Made by a program: the position numbers and the translations under genes. A stretch of 64,000 nt of DNA from Bathymodiolus brooksi. Its lineage: Eukaryota; Mollusca; Bivalvia; Mytilida; Modiolidae. Positions 1-10,144 of the stretch are shown one piece after another (the stretch's first letter is position 1; each line of letters begins with the position of its first letter). Below the pieces are notes generated by a model. That model was not told where the DNA came from. It searched no databases and saw only the letters and a program-made list of their open reading frames with translations. The DNA lies in contig OY804588.1 in the NCBI GenBank assembly GCA_963680875.1, positions 62,754,397 to 62,818,396 of the forward strand. Direction: 5' to 3'.

Positions 1-37
1 TTGACTGACGAAAAGGTCACGCTAAAATTGAACTTAC

Positions 38-67
38 CCTCCTGATTGACAGAATCACTTTCAGAGC
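38..67 (-). CDS. RAPGEF1: Candidate 30-nt microexon of RAPGEF1
   Basis: On the minus strand a strong donor (GG|GTAAGTT) lies at 37/36 and an AG acceptor after a T-rich stretch ends at 68. The 30 nt between them are frame-preserving (phase 1-1) and encode roughly GSESDSVNQE. The acceptor is weak and no vertebrate counterpart is recalled, so the donor could instead end a longer exon. It follows the other candidate microexon at 771-797. Confidence 0.25.
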
Positions 68-97
68 CTTTTTAAAATTGAAAGTAGTATATAATGG

Positions 98-770
98 ACA
101 AAATGAATTTTTTAATTATTACAAAAATAAGTTTCCATATTGTGTTGTTAAATATGAAAATATATTCCACTGATTATCATTATTTGGAGAAAGTGAAATA
201 TCAAGTAAAATGAACATACTAAAAATAAAAAAAACATTTTCTGTCAAAACTACAAATTCTAGTAAAACATTCCATAATTATAATGTTTCATAAATGATAC
301 ATTCTTGGTATAAATAAACATTCCTATCTTAAACCCACAACCATTGTCAGGGATTTTTCTTTGTTTTTTTTAAGATAATTTTTTTTTACTTTATAAAATC
401 TTAGTGTAACTTTACAATCATGTAAAATGATCATCCATGTTTTGTAATAAGACCATTTGCACATTTCCAACTCGATTCTAACATTATACGTTTTTACACA
501 TCTTTATGTAAGTTATTTCCCTTTAAATAAACATGCCAAAAGTCCCAATTTATTTAAAATTAAATATAGGAAAATTATATTCAAATTCTTTGTCCTTCCT
601 GTTGCTCTGCTAGAACAGGCACCATTTTGCCTGTCATAAGGGAAATAAATTCTATACAAGTAACAACATATAATTTTAGAATCAAATCTGGAATGTGCAA
701 AAGGTCTTGTTGTGGTTCAATTTATTTTTAAAAGATCAGTTTGTATTTTGTTATGCAAGGTTGTGCTTAC
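98..770. other. RAPGEF1 intron, no feature recognised
   Basis: AT-rich sequence with T and A runs; no exon, repeat family or RNA gene recognised. Confidence 0.5.
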
Positions 771-797
771 CTTGAGTATCAACGGGTACTACGATAC
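771..797 (-). CDS. RAPGEF1: Candidate 27-nt microexon of RAPGEF1
   Basis: A consensus donor (CAAG|GTAAGC) at 770/769 and an acceptor (CGGCAG) ending at 798 bound 27 nt that continue exon 12 in frame (phase 1-1), adding GIVVPVDTQ inside the beginning of the REM domain. The length is a multiple of three, so skipping it would keep the frame. The polypyrimidine tract is poor, but a CTGAC branch-like sequence lies about 10 nt upstream. Vertebrate C3G has no obvious counterpart here. The donor is convincing; the exact acceptor is an inference. Confidence 0.5.
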
Positions 798-984
798 CTG
801 CCGAGTCAGCAAATTGTTTTAAGCATACACCCCCCCCAAAAAACAAGTCTTACAAACTCTATCTTTGTAAAATGGAAAACAATGGAATATGTCTACCAGT
901 ATTAAATCTTCCGAACATAAAAAACACAAAAATATCCCTGTTATTCATTCAATAATATTATCATAATAGTAACGGGATATTTAC

Positions 985-1060
985 CATTTCTATTAACTGC
1001 TGAGGCGTGGACAATCAAAGCATCAATCGCACCTCCCCGTATAGTTGGTCCATCTTCATC
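985..1060 (-). CDS. RAPGEF1: RAPGEF1 exon 12: start of REM (RasGEF-N) domain
   Basis: 76 nt, entered in phase 0 and left in phase 1 (acceptor TATTTTAG, donor G|GTAAAT). It encodes DEDGPTIRGGAIDALIVHA followed by SAVNRN. The DGPxIRGG..xxLIVHA pattern is the first strand and helix of the REM domain, which in this family packs against the CDC25 catalytic domain and in C3G is contacted by the N-terminal domain during autoinhibition (family knowledge). The match to vertebrate C3G is close, which makes this one of the best anchors for the identification. The remaining REM and CDC25 exons lie to the left, outside the window. Confidence 0.9.
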
Positions 1061-1628
1061 CTAAAATATAAAAGACGTAACATTATATGAAATGTCCCAG
1101 TTGCTTTTAATGCTTTCCCTGCAAACAAAAAAGTATCTGATTTTTTTTTGCAATTCTTGGCCAGATGTGCTCTACTTGTATGTGAAAGATGATGCATACA
1201 AATATAGCACACCTATTAATGTTGTCGTCGTAATATGTGATATATTGTTTTGAAATTAATCTGTACATTTTTATGTGTGGATGTGGGAATATCTATTTCA
1301 AGAGGCAGTTCTCCTTGGATTTTTTACACAACTTGATTTCTATCAACTGCTGTCACTTTTTTTTTTAATTTCTTAGTGTTTTGAAGAGAGATTATTGTTA
1401 AAATATCAAACAAGCATTTTTTTTAGCTATCTAATGGCCAGAACAAGTTACATTTCGATGATTTCCACAAAAAAAATGTGTCTGAGGGGAGCAACAAGTC
1501 TCCACCCGAACAAAATATTCTGATTCCAAACCAACCAGTATTTGTTCCTACTTATTAATGCTGGATACATAGCAGAGAAGCAACAAATACCAAGTTTGTT
1601 GTAACAGTACCTCTTGTAATGCATAATA
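1061..1628. other. RAPGEF1 intron with a decayed dispersed repeat
   Basis: About 1390-1615 is a diverged copy of a dispersed repeat seen also near 9775-9905, 18110-18180, 18670-18900 and 34495-34830. Shared landmarks are 'ggc(c/g)agaacaagttac' and 'gaagcaacaaatac'. Class not determined. Confidence 0.45.
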
Positions 1629-1882
1629 GGGGCCGTTCTGCTCGTGACTGTATGGTAGTTGGATTTACAACTACCTATGCAATCAGTGCCTATCATCACA
1701 AACGTTGTGAGTTCGAATCCTGCTCAGGCGAGGTGCATCCGATACAACATTATGTGATAAAGCTTGTCAGTGACTTGTGGCAGGTCAGTGGTTTTCTCCG
1801 GTTTCCTCCATCAATAAAACTGAACTCCACGATAAAACTGAAATATTGTTTAAAGTGGCATTAAACACCATAACCCTAACCC
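1629..1882 (+). mobile_element. tRNA-derived SINE (family A), plus strand
   Basis: Starts with a tRNA-like head (GGGGCC..., box A-like region, box B GTTCGAATCC) followed by the conserved body with 'accaataaaactgac' and 'caatatttcagt' (on the complement), and ends in 'ttaaacaccataaccctaaccc'. It ends about 20 bp from the donor of exon 11 in the adjoining intron. The family recurs about 18 times in the window, on both strands. Confidence 0.8.
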
Positions 1883-1904
1883 ATGTAATGCATAATAAAC
1901 ATAC

Positions 1905-2070
1905 TTCTTTTTTCTTAACTAACTGATCAGAGACATCAACATCATCTAAAGTATTTATTTCAGCAAAGTCGGAATCGGCATCTCTTGGAATCTCTGGTTT
2001 TGATTGTTGTAAAGCAGCTTCCATTTTCTCCTTCAAATGACCTGGTGGTGCAGACGACCTCTTTAATTCT
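1905..2070 (-). CDS. RAPGEF1: RAPGEF1 exon 11
   Basis: 166 nt (phase 2 in, phase 0 out; acceptor TTTTTTCAG, donor GAA|GTATGT). It supplies about residues 717-772 of the model, an acidic and charged linker (ELKRSSAPPGHLKEKMEAA, then FAEINTLDDVDVSDQLVKKKE) between the Crk-binding region and REM. In vertebrate C3G the corresponding linker is also acidic and ends just before the REM domain, which agrees with the next exon. The first codon (GTA) is completed by the two last bases of exon 10, confirming the junction phase. Confidence 0.85.
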
Positions 2071-2601
2071 CTGAAAAAATGAGCAACTTTTATTAAAACG
2101 AATTCTCTAAAATCAAGTCTTATTAAACATACAAACTTTTATCTTTTTGATCACAAAAAAAACTTAAAATTTAAAACAAAATTGTGCTAGTCATTCAACA
2201 TTATTTCATTCCGTTTTATTTCAGTTTATTAGTTTGGGGTCAAGCTTGGTCATCTGATATAACAAAAAAAAACCTGCACTACGAATTGAAAACAAAGGGG
2301 AGGATATCTATAAAGAATGATATTTTTTTTTAATCCAATTCTAATATATATGCATACATTAATTTACAAAACCAGGGACCAGCATGATGAAATAAAAAAC
2401 AAATAGAGATTGACAAATTTAGATTGGTGGTGATGGCTAGTTCTTATTTATCAGTTAATAGATAATACTACTTAGTTGTTGACACTAGCGATGAAGTTTG
2501 TATTAATTGACTGATTCAATGTCTAGAGGGTTGGGAAGTGTCATTTGTGTTTTTTGTCACTTTCAGTAATTTTCAGCTATATTGTGACTTCCAGACTAAA
2601 T
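2071..2601. other. RAPGEF1 intron, no feature recognised
   Basis: AT-rich sequence; nothing recognised on either strand before the minisatellite begins near 2602. Confidence 0.5.
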
Positions 2602-3527
2602 ACTTACACATCACCAGATGATCCTGTGTTGGCCCCTCTACCATACTAGCAGCCTCTTCACAAAACAATTCTAACTAACCCCCTTTTAGTGCCCCATACT
2701 TACACATCACCAGATGATTCCTGTGTTGGCCCCTCTACCATACTAGCAGCCTCTTCACAAAACAATTCTAACTAACCCCCTTTTAGTGCCCCATATTTAC
2801 ACATCACCAGATGATCCTGTGTTGGCCCCTCTACCATACTAGCAGCCTCTTCACAAAACAATTCTAACTAACCCCCTTTTAGTGCCCCATACTTACACAT
2901 CACCAGATGATCCCTGTGTTGGCCCCTCTACCATACTAGCAGCCTCTTCACAAAACAATTCTAACTAACCCCCTTTTAGTGCCCCATATTTACACATCAC
3001 CAGATGATCCTGTGTTGGCCCCTCTACCATACTAGCAGCCTCTTCACAAAACAATTCTAACTAACCCCCTTTTAGTGCCCCATATTTACACATCACCAGA
3101 TGATCCTGTGTTGGCCCCTCTACCATACTAGCAGCCTCTTCACAAAACAATTCTAACTAACCCCCTTTTAGTGTCCCATACTTACACATCACCAGATGAT
3201 CCTGTGTTGGCCCCTCTATCATACTAGCAGCCTCTTCACAAAACAATTCTAACTAACCCCCTTTTAGTGCCCCATACTTACACATCACCTAATGATCCTT
3301 GTGTTGGCCCCTCTACCATACTAGCAGCCTCTTCACAAAACAATTCTAACTAACCCCCTTTTAGTGCCCCATACTTACACATCACCAGATGATCCCTGTG
3401 TTGACCCCTCTACCATACTAGCAGCCTCTTCACAAAACCCCCTTATAGTGCCCCATACTTACACATCACCAGATGATCCCTGTGTTGGCCCCTCTACCAT
3501 ACTAGCAGCTTTCTCTCTAGGATATTC
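2602..3527 (-). repeat. Ten-copy minisatellite carrying the exon 10 splice donor
   Basis: A unit of about 96 bp (last spacing about 84) is repeated ten times. Seen on the minus strand, each unit holds the last ~55 nt of exon 10, its GT donor (GTAAGT, or GTAAAT in several copies), about 15 nt of intron, and a spacer ending TTTTGTGAAG. The copy nearest the gene (3463-3527) is the authentic exon end. Copies differ mainly by one-base indels at 'gatcc(c)tgtg' and by the donor variant. Confidence 0.9.
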
Positions 3528-3814
3528 CAGTGAAGTATCAGACTGGATAGATGACATAGAATCACGGTTTTCACTATACTTTCTCTTGGTTGGCAACGGT
3601 GGTATTGGCAAACTGCTACTCGATAAAGACGAGTCTAAACTTATGTCTGATATCACACTTATTGTATTGGACCGTGGATATGGAGTCTGGATTTCAAATT
3701 GGTGTTCATGCCACTGGGACTCGTAAAAGTTCATAGAATGCCGAGAATATATACAATCAGAAATTGTTGTTTGTGGTTGTGAGTAGGACCCAAATGTCCG
3801 CATGTATTCTTGTA
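3463..3814 (-). CDS. RAPGEF1: RAPGEF1 exon 10: Ser-rich segment with fourth Crk-binding motif
   Basis: 352 nt, phase 1 in and phase 2 out (acceptor ATTTTCAG, donor GATGT|GTAAGT), residues about 600-717. It begins IQEYMRTFGSYSQPQ directly after the KKKH of exon 9, paralleling the KNKH..AYMQLLEDYSEPQ block of vertebrate C3G. PIPPLPTKRK (PxLPxK at 3585-3602) fits the Crk SH3-N ligand. Several tyrosines (YSQPQ, CIYSRHS, NFYESQ) could be kinase targets; this is inference. Reading past the donor gives an immediate TAA. The 3' end of this exon is the source or member of the adjacent ten-copy minisatellite. Confidence 0.9.
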
Positions 3815-3899
3815 CTGAAAATATAAAAAATGTAAAAATAATTAAAAACAAACTGAGTAGGACCCTAATGTCCTCATGTACTGAAAAATAAACAAGATA

Positions 3900-4485
3900 T
3901 GATTATAATCTAACGATTATGAAGTCTCCCAAACTGGCCATTGACACTATCTACCCACATATCAAATTTTGATGATATCGGACAATGTTGAGTTTTTACC
4001 CCCCATTTTTATGCCGTGTTTTGGCAGCCATTTTGAAAATGGCAGACATCTTGAAAATTTTGAAAAGGCAGAATTGCTCCTCTAATGGTGACCTATCACT
4101 ATGTCAAATTTTATGTCTCTATCATTATCCAGTTAGAAGTTATCAACATTAATGTACGAAATTTCAAGTTTCCCATAGGATTCTATAGTAACCCCCACCC
4201 CCTTTGAACCCCCAAAAATATGGCTTTGACCCCCTTTACCACAAATCTGAAAACTTTAGGATCAACTAGAAACATATATCTATAACTCCACCAAGTTTCA
4301 TGAAATTCTGTCCTGTAGTTCCTGAGATCTGCCGTGGACAAGTTCATGCTTCGTGGAAAGAAAGAATAAGAATAAGAATAAGAATAATAATAATAAAAAT
4401 AAAAATAAAAATAATAATAAAAATAATAATAAGAAACGGAGCAAAAACAATAAGTCCCCCAAACTTTGTTTGGGAGACTTAATTA
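3900..4485 (+). mobile_element. Hairpin-ended non-autonomous element, family F6
   Basis: Begins with a small hairpin (ATAATC-TAAC-GATTAT, 3905-3920) followed by GAAGTCTCCCAAAC. It ends with a strong hairpin (TAAGTCCCCCAAAC at 4451, loop TTT, GTTTGGGAGACTTA) whose first arm repeats that 5' segment. The interior has 'catcaagttttgat'-type text and an (AATAAG)n/(AAT)n tract at 4362-4432. This fits the Helentron/HINE layout (5' segment matching one arm of the 3' hairpin). No coding capacity. Confidence 0.6.
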
Positions 4486-4530
4486 AATAAATGTAAAAAT
4501 AATTAAATACAAATATAACATCAACATCAG

Positions 4531-4912
4531 TGGTGATTGGCACAACATTATCAAGTCATATGGAATGTGATTGGCACAACATTATCAAGTCATATGGAAT
4601 GTGATTGGCACAACATTATCAAGTCATATGGAATGTGATTGGCACAACATTATCAAGTCATATGGAATGTGATTGGCACAACATTATCAAGTCATATGGA
4701 ATGTGATTGGCACAACACTTTCGAGTCATATGGAATGTGATTGGCACAACATTATCAAGTCATATGGAATGTGATTGGCACAACATTATCAAGTCATATG
4801 GAATGTGATTGGCACAACATTATCAAGTCATATGGAATGTGATTGGCACAACACTTTCGAGTCATATAAATGTGATTGGCAAAACATTTTCGAGTCATAT
4901 TGAATTAACACT
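4531..4912. repeat. Minisatellite, 34-35 bp unit
   Basis: About eleven copies of 'gtgattggcacaacattatc' followed by 'aagtcatatggaat'; most are identical, with two variant forms (acactttcgag) and a degraded right end. Confidence 0.9.
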
Positions 4913-5055
4913 AAAGAATAATTTTTGAATTTTAATCAATTTGTAGATATACTCATACATTCATTTTTTGTGTCTTTCGTTGGAATTATAAACCGTGAAA
5001 AGTTGAAATTGCACTTAAGAGATTTATGTAGAAACGTTTTCCATTGTCATTTGGA

Positions 5056-5250
5056 TTATGGCTATGGTGCTTAACACCACTTTCAACAATATTTCAGTTA
5101 TATCATGTCAGTCAGTTTTATTGGTGGAGGAAACTGGGGTACCCAGAGAAAACCACAGATCTGACGTAAGCCACTGACAAACTTGATCACCTATTGTTGT
5201 ATCGAATACACCTCACCATGATTGGAATTTGAACTTACAACAGACTAATA
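5056..5250 (-). mobile_element. SINE family A fragment, minus strand
   Basis: Tail and body present ('tggtgcttaacaccactttc', 'caatatttcagttatatc', 'ggtggaggaaactgg'); the tRNA-like head is missing. Confidence 0.7.
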
Positions 5251-6222
5251 GGTTCTTACACCAGTCCATATTGGAGATCAGTGATATCTTCCCGAGTGGA
5301 ATGCAGCAGAACGAGGGAAAACTATGCAGAATAGCACATATATCAAAAGAAACACATGCCCATAAATGGCACAAAATCACATGAATCATGTGTCGAATCG
5401 ATAAATGAAACAAATATCATAAGAAACATATATCAATATATGGCACAATTATCACAAGAAATGTACATACATGTCCATAAATGGCACAAATTTCATGATG
5501 GCACAAGAAACTCAAACATGTGTAGAATTGAGTTAATAAACGGCACAAATATTACAACAAATCCAGTCAATGACTAGTATAAAATATCATAACGTGTCGA
5601 ATTCAGTCAATAAATAAAAATTTTATGCATCACAAAATTTGTTTAAAAATATGTATCAAGTCAATGATTGAAACATGAACTTTGAACTTTTATAGACCCA
5701 CCTATATAATAAGTGTATTTATACAATTATAACACAAATTATATAATCTATGAATCATGTTTGACATAATTATTTTTTCATATTACACATTTTTTCATGT
5801 ATCAATTGGACTTGGTCAAGAAGTGACGACATAAGGAAGCTATTTCTTTCCACTTCTGAATGGTTCACCATCTACAGTATGCAAAGATATAATATACGTC
5901 GTTTGTAGAGGTATCATAGTTGACCCACGGTCGATCACGTTCAATTTAATCACCACTCATCACCTGTTGGTCAACTGACTGAGAAATCCTCATAGTCAAG
6001 AACTATTTGTGAGTCATTTAATTTTTTTTTTATTTCTACTGACGAACTGTTTAACATCCAATCAAATCATACACACAGTTTTTAAAAGGGAAGGGAATTC
6101 AATGTAAATTAACATTATATAGAGAAAATGAACGGGTGGCAATTACCCTTTGTTTATCGACAATAAATGCTATATCTTTCCATAATCTGTTAAATAAATC
6201 TAATGGGAAAATTTTTACAGTT
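5251..6222. other. RAPGEF1 intron with a degenerate internal repeat
   Basis: 5340-5620 contains loosely repeated 'aaatggcacaaa..catg' segments (about 65-70 bp spacing). The remainder is AT-rich with nothing recognised. Confidence 0.4.
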
Positions 6223-6462
6223 GGGGTGCTTAACAATATTTCAGATATATCTTCGCGATCAGTTTTATTGGTGGAGGAAACCGGAGTACCCGGAGAAAAC
6301 CACAGACCTACCACAAGTCACTGACAAACTTTATCACATAATGTTGTATCGAGTACACCTTACCTGGGTGGGATTCGAACTCACAACGCTTAGTGGTGAT
6401 AGGCACCGATTGCATAGGTAGATAGAAATCCATTTACCATACGATCACGATCACGATGTCCC
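6223..6462 (-). mobile_element. SINE family A, minus strand
   Basis: Body 'caatatttcagatatatc', 'ggtggaggaaaccggagtac', box B complement 'gggattcgaactcac', and head complement 'accatacgatcacg' ending in 'tcccc'. A short deletion removes part of the tail. Confidence 0.75.
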
Positions 6463-6711
6463 CGGAATTTTTGTTAGTGATGTTATGCTTTTATGGAAAC
6501 TGCTAAACACAGATCAGTTAGGGAACAAACATGAAAAAAATGTTTTTCATATAAACTGACCAAGGGTGATAAATGGAGTCGTGGGTTAACACAGATGTTG
6601 TTGTTGAGGTAGATATGAGTTTTTATTGACCTAAGAATTCACAAGTTAACAAGGCCATGTTAAATGCTACAACAGCAGGATATAAACCTTGCAGAATATA
6701 TGTTAACTTAC

Positions 6712-7541
6712 TGTGTTTTTTCTTTGGTGGTAGTGGTGGTGGTTTTGGCAGACTGTCAATGCTGGAGTGACTGTTACTAGAGAATGCCTCTGAACTTGAA
6801 CACGTCTCCTGCGAACTTGTTCTATGTGTATATGATACTGAAGTTGTCTTTTGAGAAATTGAAAACCCTGAAAATGACTGTGAACTACTCGTGGAAGACG
6901 ATGACATCCTAGCTTCCATCCGACTCGATAGATTTATACCACTATCTGTAACGTTATCATACATAGACTGTTGTCGCTGAGTTCGTTTCTGTGGCAACGG
7001 CGGTGGAGGATTTTCTCCATTCTGATTGGTTAATTTTGCAATTCCCTTGGTCATTTCGTCAATTTTTGATGTTAATTCATTGATCTGGTCTATTGTTCCA
7101 TCAGACTGCGAAGCACTTTTACTCATAGACGTACATTTTTGCATACCCCTAATACCCGATTCTGAATGTACCCTTGAGAAACTATTTGTCCGACTTTCGC
7201 GTAAATTAGCACTATGTATTAAATCTTCAGAAGATTGGTTAAGTCCAGATCCTATGCTACTCACAGGCGATCGGCTTAAAGGTGAAACACTCAATGGTGA
7301 ATTTGAACTATCCATAATACTGCAAAATGAATCATGTGAACTATTTATAATCATACTGTTGTGAGGTGATTGGTTGGATGGGGTAGAAAAATCTGATAAA
7401 GAAAGCCCAGATTTTGGTGTACTAGTGAAAAAATCTTGGCTATTTGTAATTGATGGACGTCTTTCTTTTTCAGGTAACGGAGGCGGCTTGTTTCCATTTT
7501 GTAACCCGTCAGAGGTTGATTTGGTTCTCAATTTTACAATT
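6712..7541 (-). CDS. RAPGEF1: RAPGEF1 exon 9: Ser-rich Crk-binding region, three PxLPxK motifs
   Basis: 830 nt, phase 2 in and phase 1 out (acceptor TTTATTGTAG, donor CACA|GTAAGT), residues about 323-600. Three proline motifs fit the Crk SH3-N consensus PxLPxK: KPPPLPEKE (7466-7486), NPPPPLPQKR (6986-7009) and PKPPPLPPKKK (6716-6748). Between them lies a Ser/Thr/Asn-rich, probably disordered stretch. A short heptad-like helix (IDQINELTSKIDEMTKGIAK, about 7025-7096) could form a coiled coil and has no counterpart I recall in vertebrate C3G. In the family, Crk binding here and phosphorylation relieve autoinhibition. Vertebrates carry this region over several exons; one large exon is notable. 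Confidence 0.92.
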
Positions 7542-7672
7542 CTACAATAAAAGAAAAAGGTTATAAATCAAAGAACAATGATATTGTCTAGTCGCAGATT
7601 AGCAGATCCATGTGCAACTTTCATATGTCAATGTGATATAAAGTACTGATATCTACGATTTTAGGTTTGGTT

Positions 7673-7767
7673 TATGGTGTTTAACTCCACTTTCAACAAT
7701 ATTTCAGTTATATTTTGTGGTCAGTTTTATTGGTGGAGGAAACCGGAGTACCCGGAGAAAACCACTG
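7673..7767 (-). mobile_element. SINE family A fragment, minus strand
   Basis: Only the tail-proximal body is present: 'caatatttcagttatatttt', 'ggtggaggaaaccggagtac', 'gagaaaaccactgg'. Confidence 0.7.
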
Positions 7768-7964
7768 GAGAAATGAAAGAATTAATATACGAGCAACAAG
7801 TCACTTTAATATAGATTACTGTATGTAATTCAAATATATTAAGCTATCATAAATGACTATTATCATCAAGATAGCGTTAGCAAGCAAAAACAAAATTTCG
7901 TTGAGAGGAGTTTGAAGTCAACGACTGATTTAAAATGTCTTGCATATTCAAAATAAACAGGTAC

Positions 7965-8174
7965 CTGTGAACAGCAGCAGTGTCATTTGGCAAAGGCGGC
8001 TTAGGAGGGGGGGGTAACTCCTCCTTGGGATCTCGACTATGACTTAGAATACTATCAGATGACTTTGATCCTGTGAGATGTGCATTATCGTAGAGACCCA
8101 TTCCACTAGTGTTATCCAAGATTTCTTTCTCACGAGGTGTCAGTGGAATGTCTGGGAGTGATGCTCTTTTTTGT
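7965..8174 (-). CDS. RAPGEF1: RAPGEF1 exon 8: conserved LTPREKEILDNTSGM block and proline-rich stretch
   Basis: 210 nt, phase 2 in and phase 2 out (acceptor TTTACAG, donor CACAG|GTACCT), residues about 253-323. LTPREKEILDNTSGM closely follows LTDREVEILNKTTGM of vertebrate C3G, and ELPPPPKPPLP matches the APPKPPLPG stretch just before the Crk-binding region. This pairing, in the same order, is the strongest single argument for orthology. The poly-C run coding for PPPP is a likely site for sequencing indels, but the frame is intact here. Confidence 0.93.
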
Positions 8175-8361
8175 CTGTAAATGTAATAAAAGAATTATTA
8201 GTACTGTTCAAAAGACTCAGTTGTTTGCTCCAAAAAACTTGAATTGACTGAGTAAATATTATATATAAGAATTGAGAAAGCCATCTTCCTGTAAAGTTTG
8301 GTTCTAATCAGCACATTGATTTAAAGTAAATAATGAAAATGAAATATGATAATGGAGGAGG

Positions 8362-8612
8362 GGGTGGTGGTGTTTAATGCCACTTTCAACAATATTTCAG
8401 TTATATCGTGGCGGTCAGTTTTATTGGTGGATGAAACCGGAGTACCCGGTAAAAATAATCGACTTGTCACAGGTCACTGACAAACTTTATCACAAAATGT
8501 TGTATCAAGTACATGTCACCCTGAACGGGGTTCAAACTCACGACTTTAATGATGATAGGCACTGATTGCACAGGTAGTTGTAAATCCAACTACCATACAA
8601 TCACAACCATTT
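8362..8612 (-). mobile_element. SINE family A, minus strand
   Basis: Near full length: tail 'tggtgtttaatgccactttc', body, 'tcactgacaaactttatcac', head complement 'gcactgattgcacaggtagt' and 'ccatacaatcacaacc'. Confidence 0.8.
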
Positions 8613-8952
8613 TCCATTTTAATTTTGAGGTATTACCTAATAAGCTCTATAGACCACATAATATAATAATTATGCCGAAAATACAGTATTTGTCATCAAC
8701 ATTTTTAGTGGCTTCGAGACTTCTATATGCCATTCCTGTTGAATTTGGTTCTTATTGCCACAATGGTTTAAAGGCAATAATGAAAATGAAATATGATAAT
8801 GAAGGACAACAGACGCCAAGAGAAGCAAAGTGTCACATGGCTTTTGCTCAGGTGAGCAATAAAATACCTAAAAGATAGCCTTTATTGTCAAGACAGTAAA
8901 ACAATTTTAGTAAAATGAGTACGAATAATAATTTGGCTTAAAAAATAATTAC
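8613..8952. other. RAPGEF1 intron, no feature recognised
   Basis: Nothing recognised; the tail repeats 'aatgaaaatgaaatatgata' seen at 8332, just before the adjacent SINE. Confidence 0.4.
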
Positions 8953-9044
8953 CCATCATGCCTCTGTAATGGATCAGGTGACGTAGGAGGTGAAACATTA
9001 TTTTTTCGGCCCTGTAATTTGTCCATACTCAGCAGTTTTAATTC
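8953..9044 (-). CDS. RAPGEF1: RAPGEF1 exon 7: end of N-terminal domain
   Basis: 92 nt, phase 0 in and phase 2 out (acceptor ATTTACAG, donor GG|GTAATT), residues about 223-253. The peptide ELKLLSMDKLQGRKNNVSPP plus TSPDPLQRHDG parallels ELVRLTIEKQGRPSPTSP of vertebrate C3G: the last helix of the N-terminal domain, then the start of the Pro/Ser linker. The donor could also be placed one base earlier (G|GGTAAT), but only the chosen site keeps exon 8 open. Confidence 0.9.
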
Positions 9045-9171
9045 CTGTAAATAGACATTCATTTTAATATATGTACATATATACAAAATAATGTACATTA
9101 CATTTTTCCAACAAAAAAAATTTCCAGACATCTTAATAGTTAACATTTTACCAAAAAAACAAAACCAACTT

Positions 9172-9441
9172 AGATGATTGATTTTTGGTGTTTAGCATCA
9201 CTTTCAGCAATATTTCAGCTATATCATGGCAACCAGTTTTAGTGGTGGAAGAAGCCAGAGTACCCGGAAAGAACCACCGACCATGGGCAAGCAACTGGTA
9301 AACTTTATCACTTGCGGTTGCGAGTCGAGTGCACCCTTTTTTGTAAATTACAAAGCCGGGCGCGAAACCACGCTGTATTGGTGATAGGCTTGTATGAGTT
9401 GTTAGGTAATCCAACTACCTAACTCATTGAACCACCCGGGC
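9172..9441 (-). mobile_element. tRNA-derived SINE, family B, minus strand
   Basis: Body 'ttcagcaatatttcagctat', 'aagccagagtacccgg', 'caagcaactggtaaacttta'. On the complement the head reads GGCCCGGGTGGTTCAATGAG with a good box A, a different tRNA-like head from family A. A second copy is at 18405-18670. Confidence 0.8.
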
Positions 9442-9996
9442 CTTTAAAACCAACTTAGAAATCTAATTTAGTGAGCAAAACACGTTTCTAGAATAACCTT
9501 CATCAGGTGCTCAGAGCTAAAAGATTGGATAAGCCAAATAATGTATAAGTCATTAGGTGTAATAAAACCAAATGGCCTAAACACAGACCTGATTATACGA
9601 GGACAACAAAAAAGCGGAAATCGGCAATCGGAAGTATTGAATATACTATAAATAAAGAATCGTAACGGTAAAATCCGGAATAAAAAAAGTGGAATTCCGC
9701 TTTAAAGCGGACGAAAATCAGGTCTGTAAACAGAATAGACAAAATCAGCTACATTTCAAGTTGTATTTCGATAAGATACATGATGATGATGATGTCTTCT
9801 TTGTACTAGACCAACATGCTTTTAAAATTGGATTTTTATAGTATTAGCTCACTGAAACAACAGTCTGTATGTATACTCATAACCAAATAACTCACTCATG
9901 CATTGCTTGGATTCATGAGTTACTGCATTATTTGCTCATTTGTGACATATTTTTGAAAATGAAACTCATCAATTAGTTATAGTATTAATATTTTAC
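9442..9996. other. RAPGEF1 intron with dispersed-repeat fragment
   Basis: 9775-9905 matches the dispersed repeat also seen at 34530-34640 ('ttctttgtactagaccaaca', 'tagctcactgaaacaacagt'). Nothing else recognised. Confidence 0.45.
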
Positions 9997-10144
9997 CTCT
10001 ATCCCATCAGAAAGGGCTGTAATAACATCGTGTGCCATGGCCTTGTTCAAGCCTTTTTCTCCATTTAAAAGGATGTCGTCTGCCCACTTGATGAATACTG
10101 CCAGACACTGACACACCTTCTTGTGGATGGAAGGCAAAACATTC
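9997..10144 (-). CDS. RAPGEF1: RAPGEF1 exon 6: N-terminal helical domain
   Basis: 148 nt, phase 2 in and phase 0 out (acceptor TTATTTACAG, donor GAG|GTAAAA), residues about 173-222. Helical text such as VCQCLAVFIKWADDILLNGE parallels VYQSLANLIRWSDQVMLEG of vertebrate C3G, and ITALSDGIE parallels IKAVLDGVK. This N-terminal domain is where mammalian C3G contacts E-cadherin and its own REM domain (family knowledge). The exon joins exons 5 and 7 without a frame conflict. Confidence 0.93.

Noticed and set aside
457..639. 60-codon plus-strand frame in the first intron.
   Set aside because: AT-rich, biased text without motif; lies in a RAPGEF1 intron on the opposite strand.
2602..3430. The nine repeat units downstream of exon 10 as extra coding cassette exons.
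   Set aside because: In the phase left by exon 10 each unit begins GTA GGC TGC TAG, a stop; one-base indels also vary unit length between 48 and 49 nt.
4531..4912. CRISPR-like regular repeats.
   Set aside because: Units are contiguous with no unique spacers, in a eukaryotic intron; it is a minisatellite.
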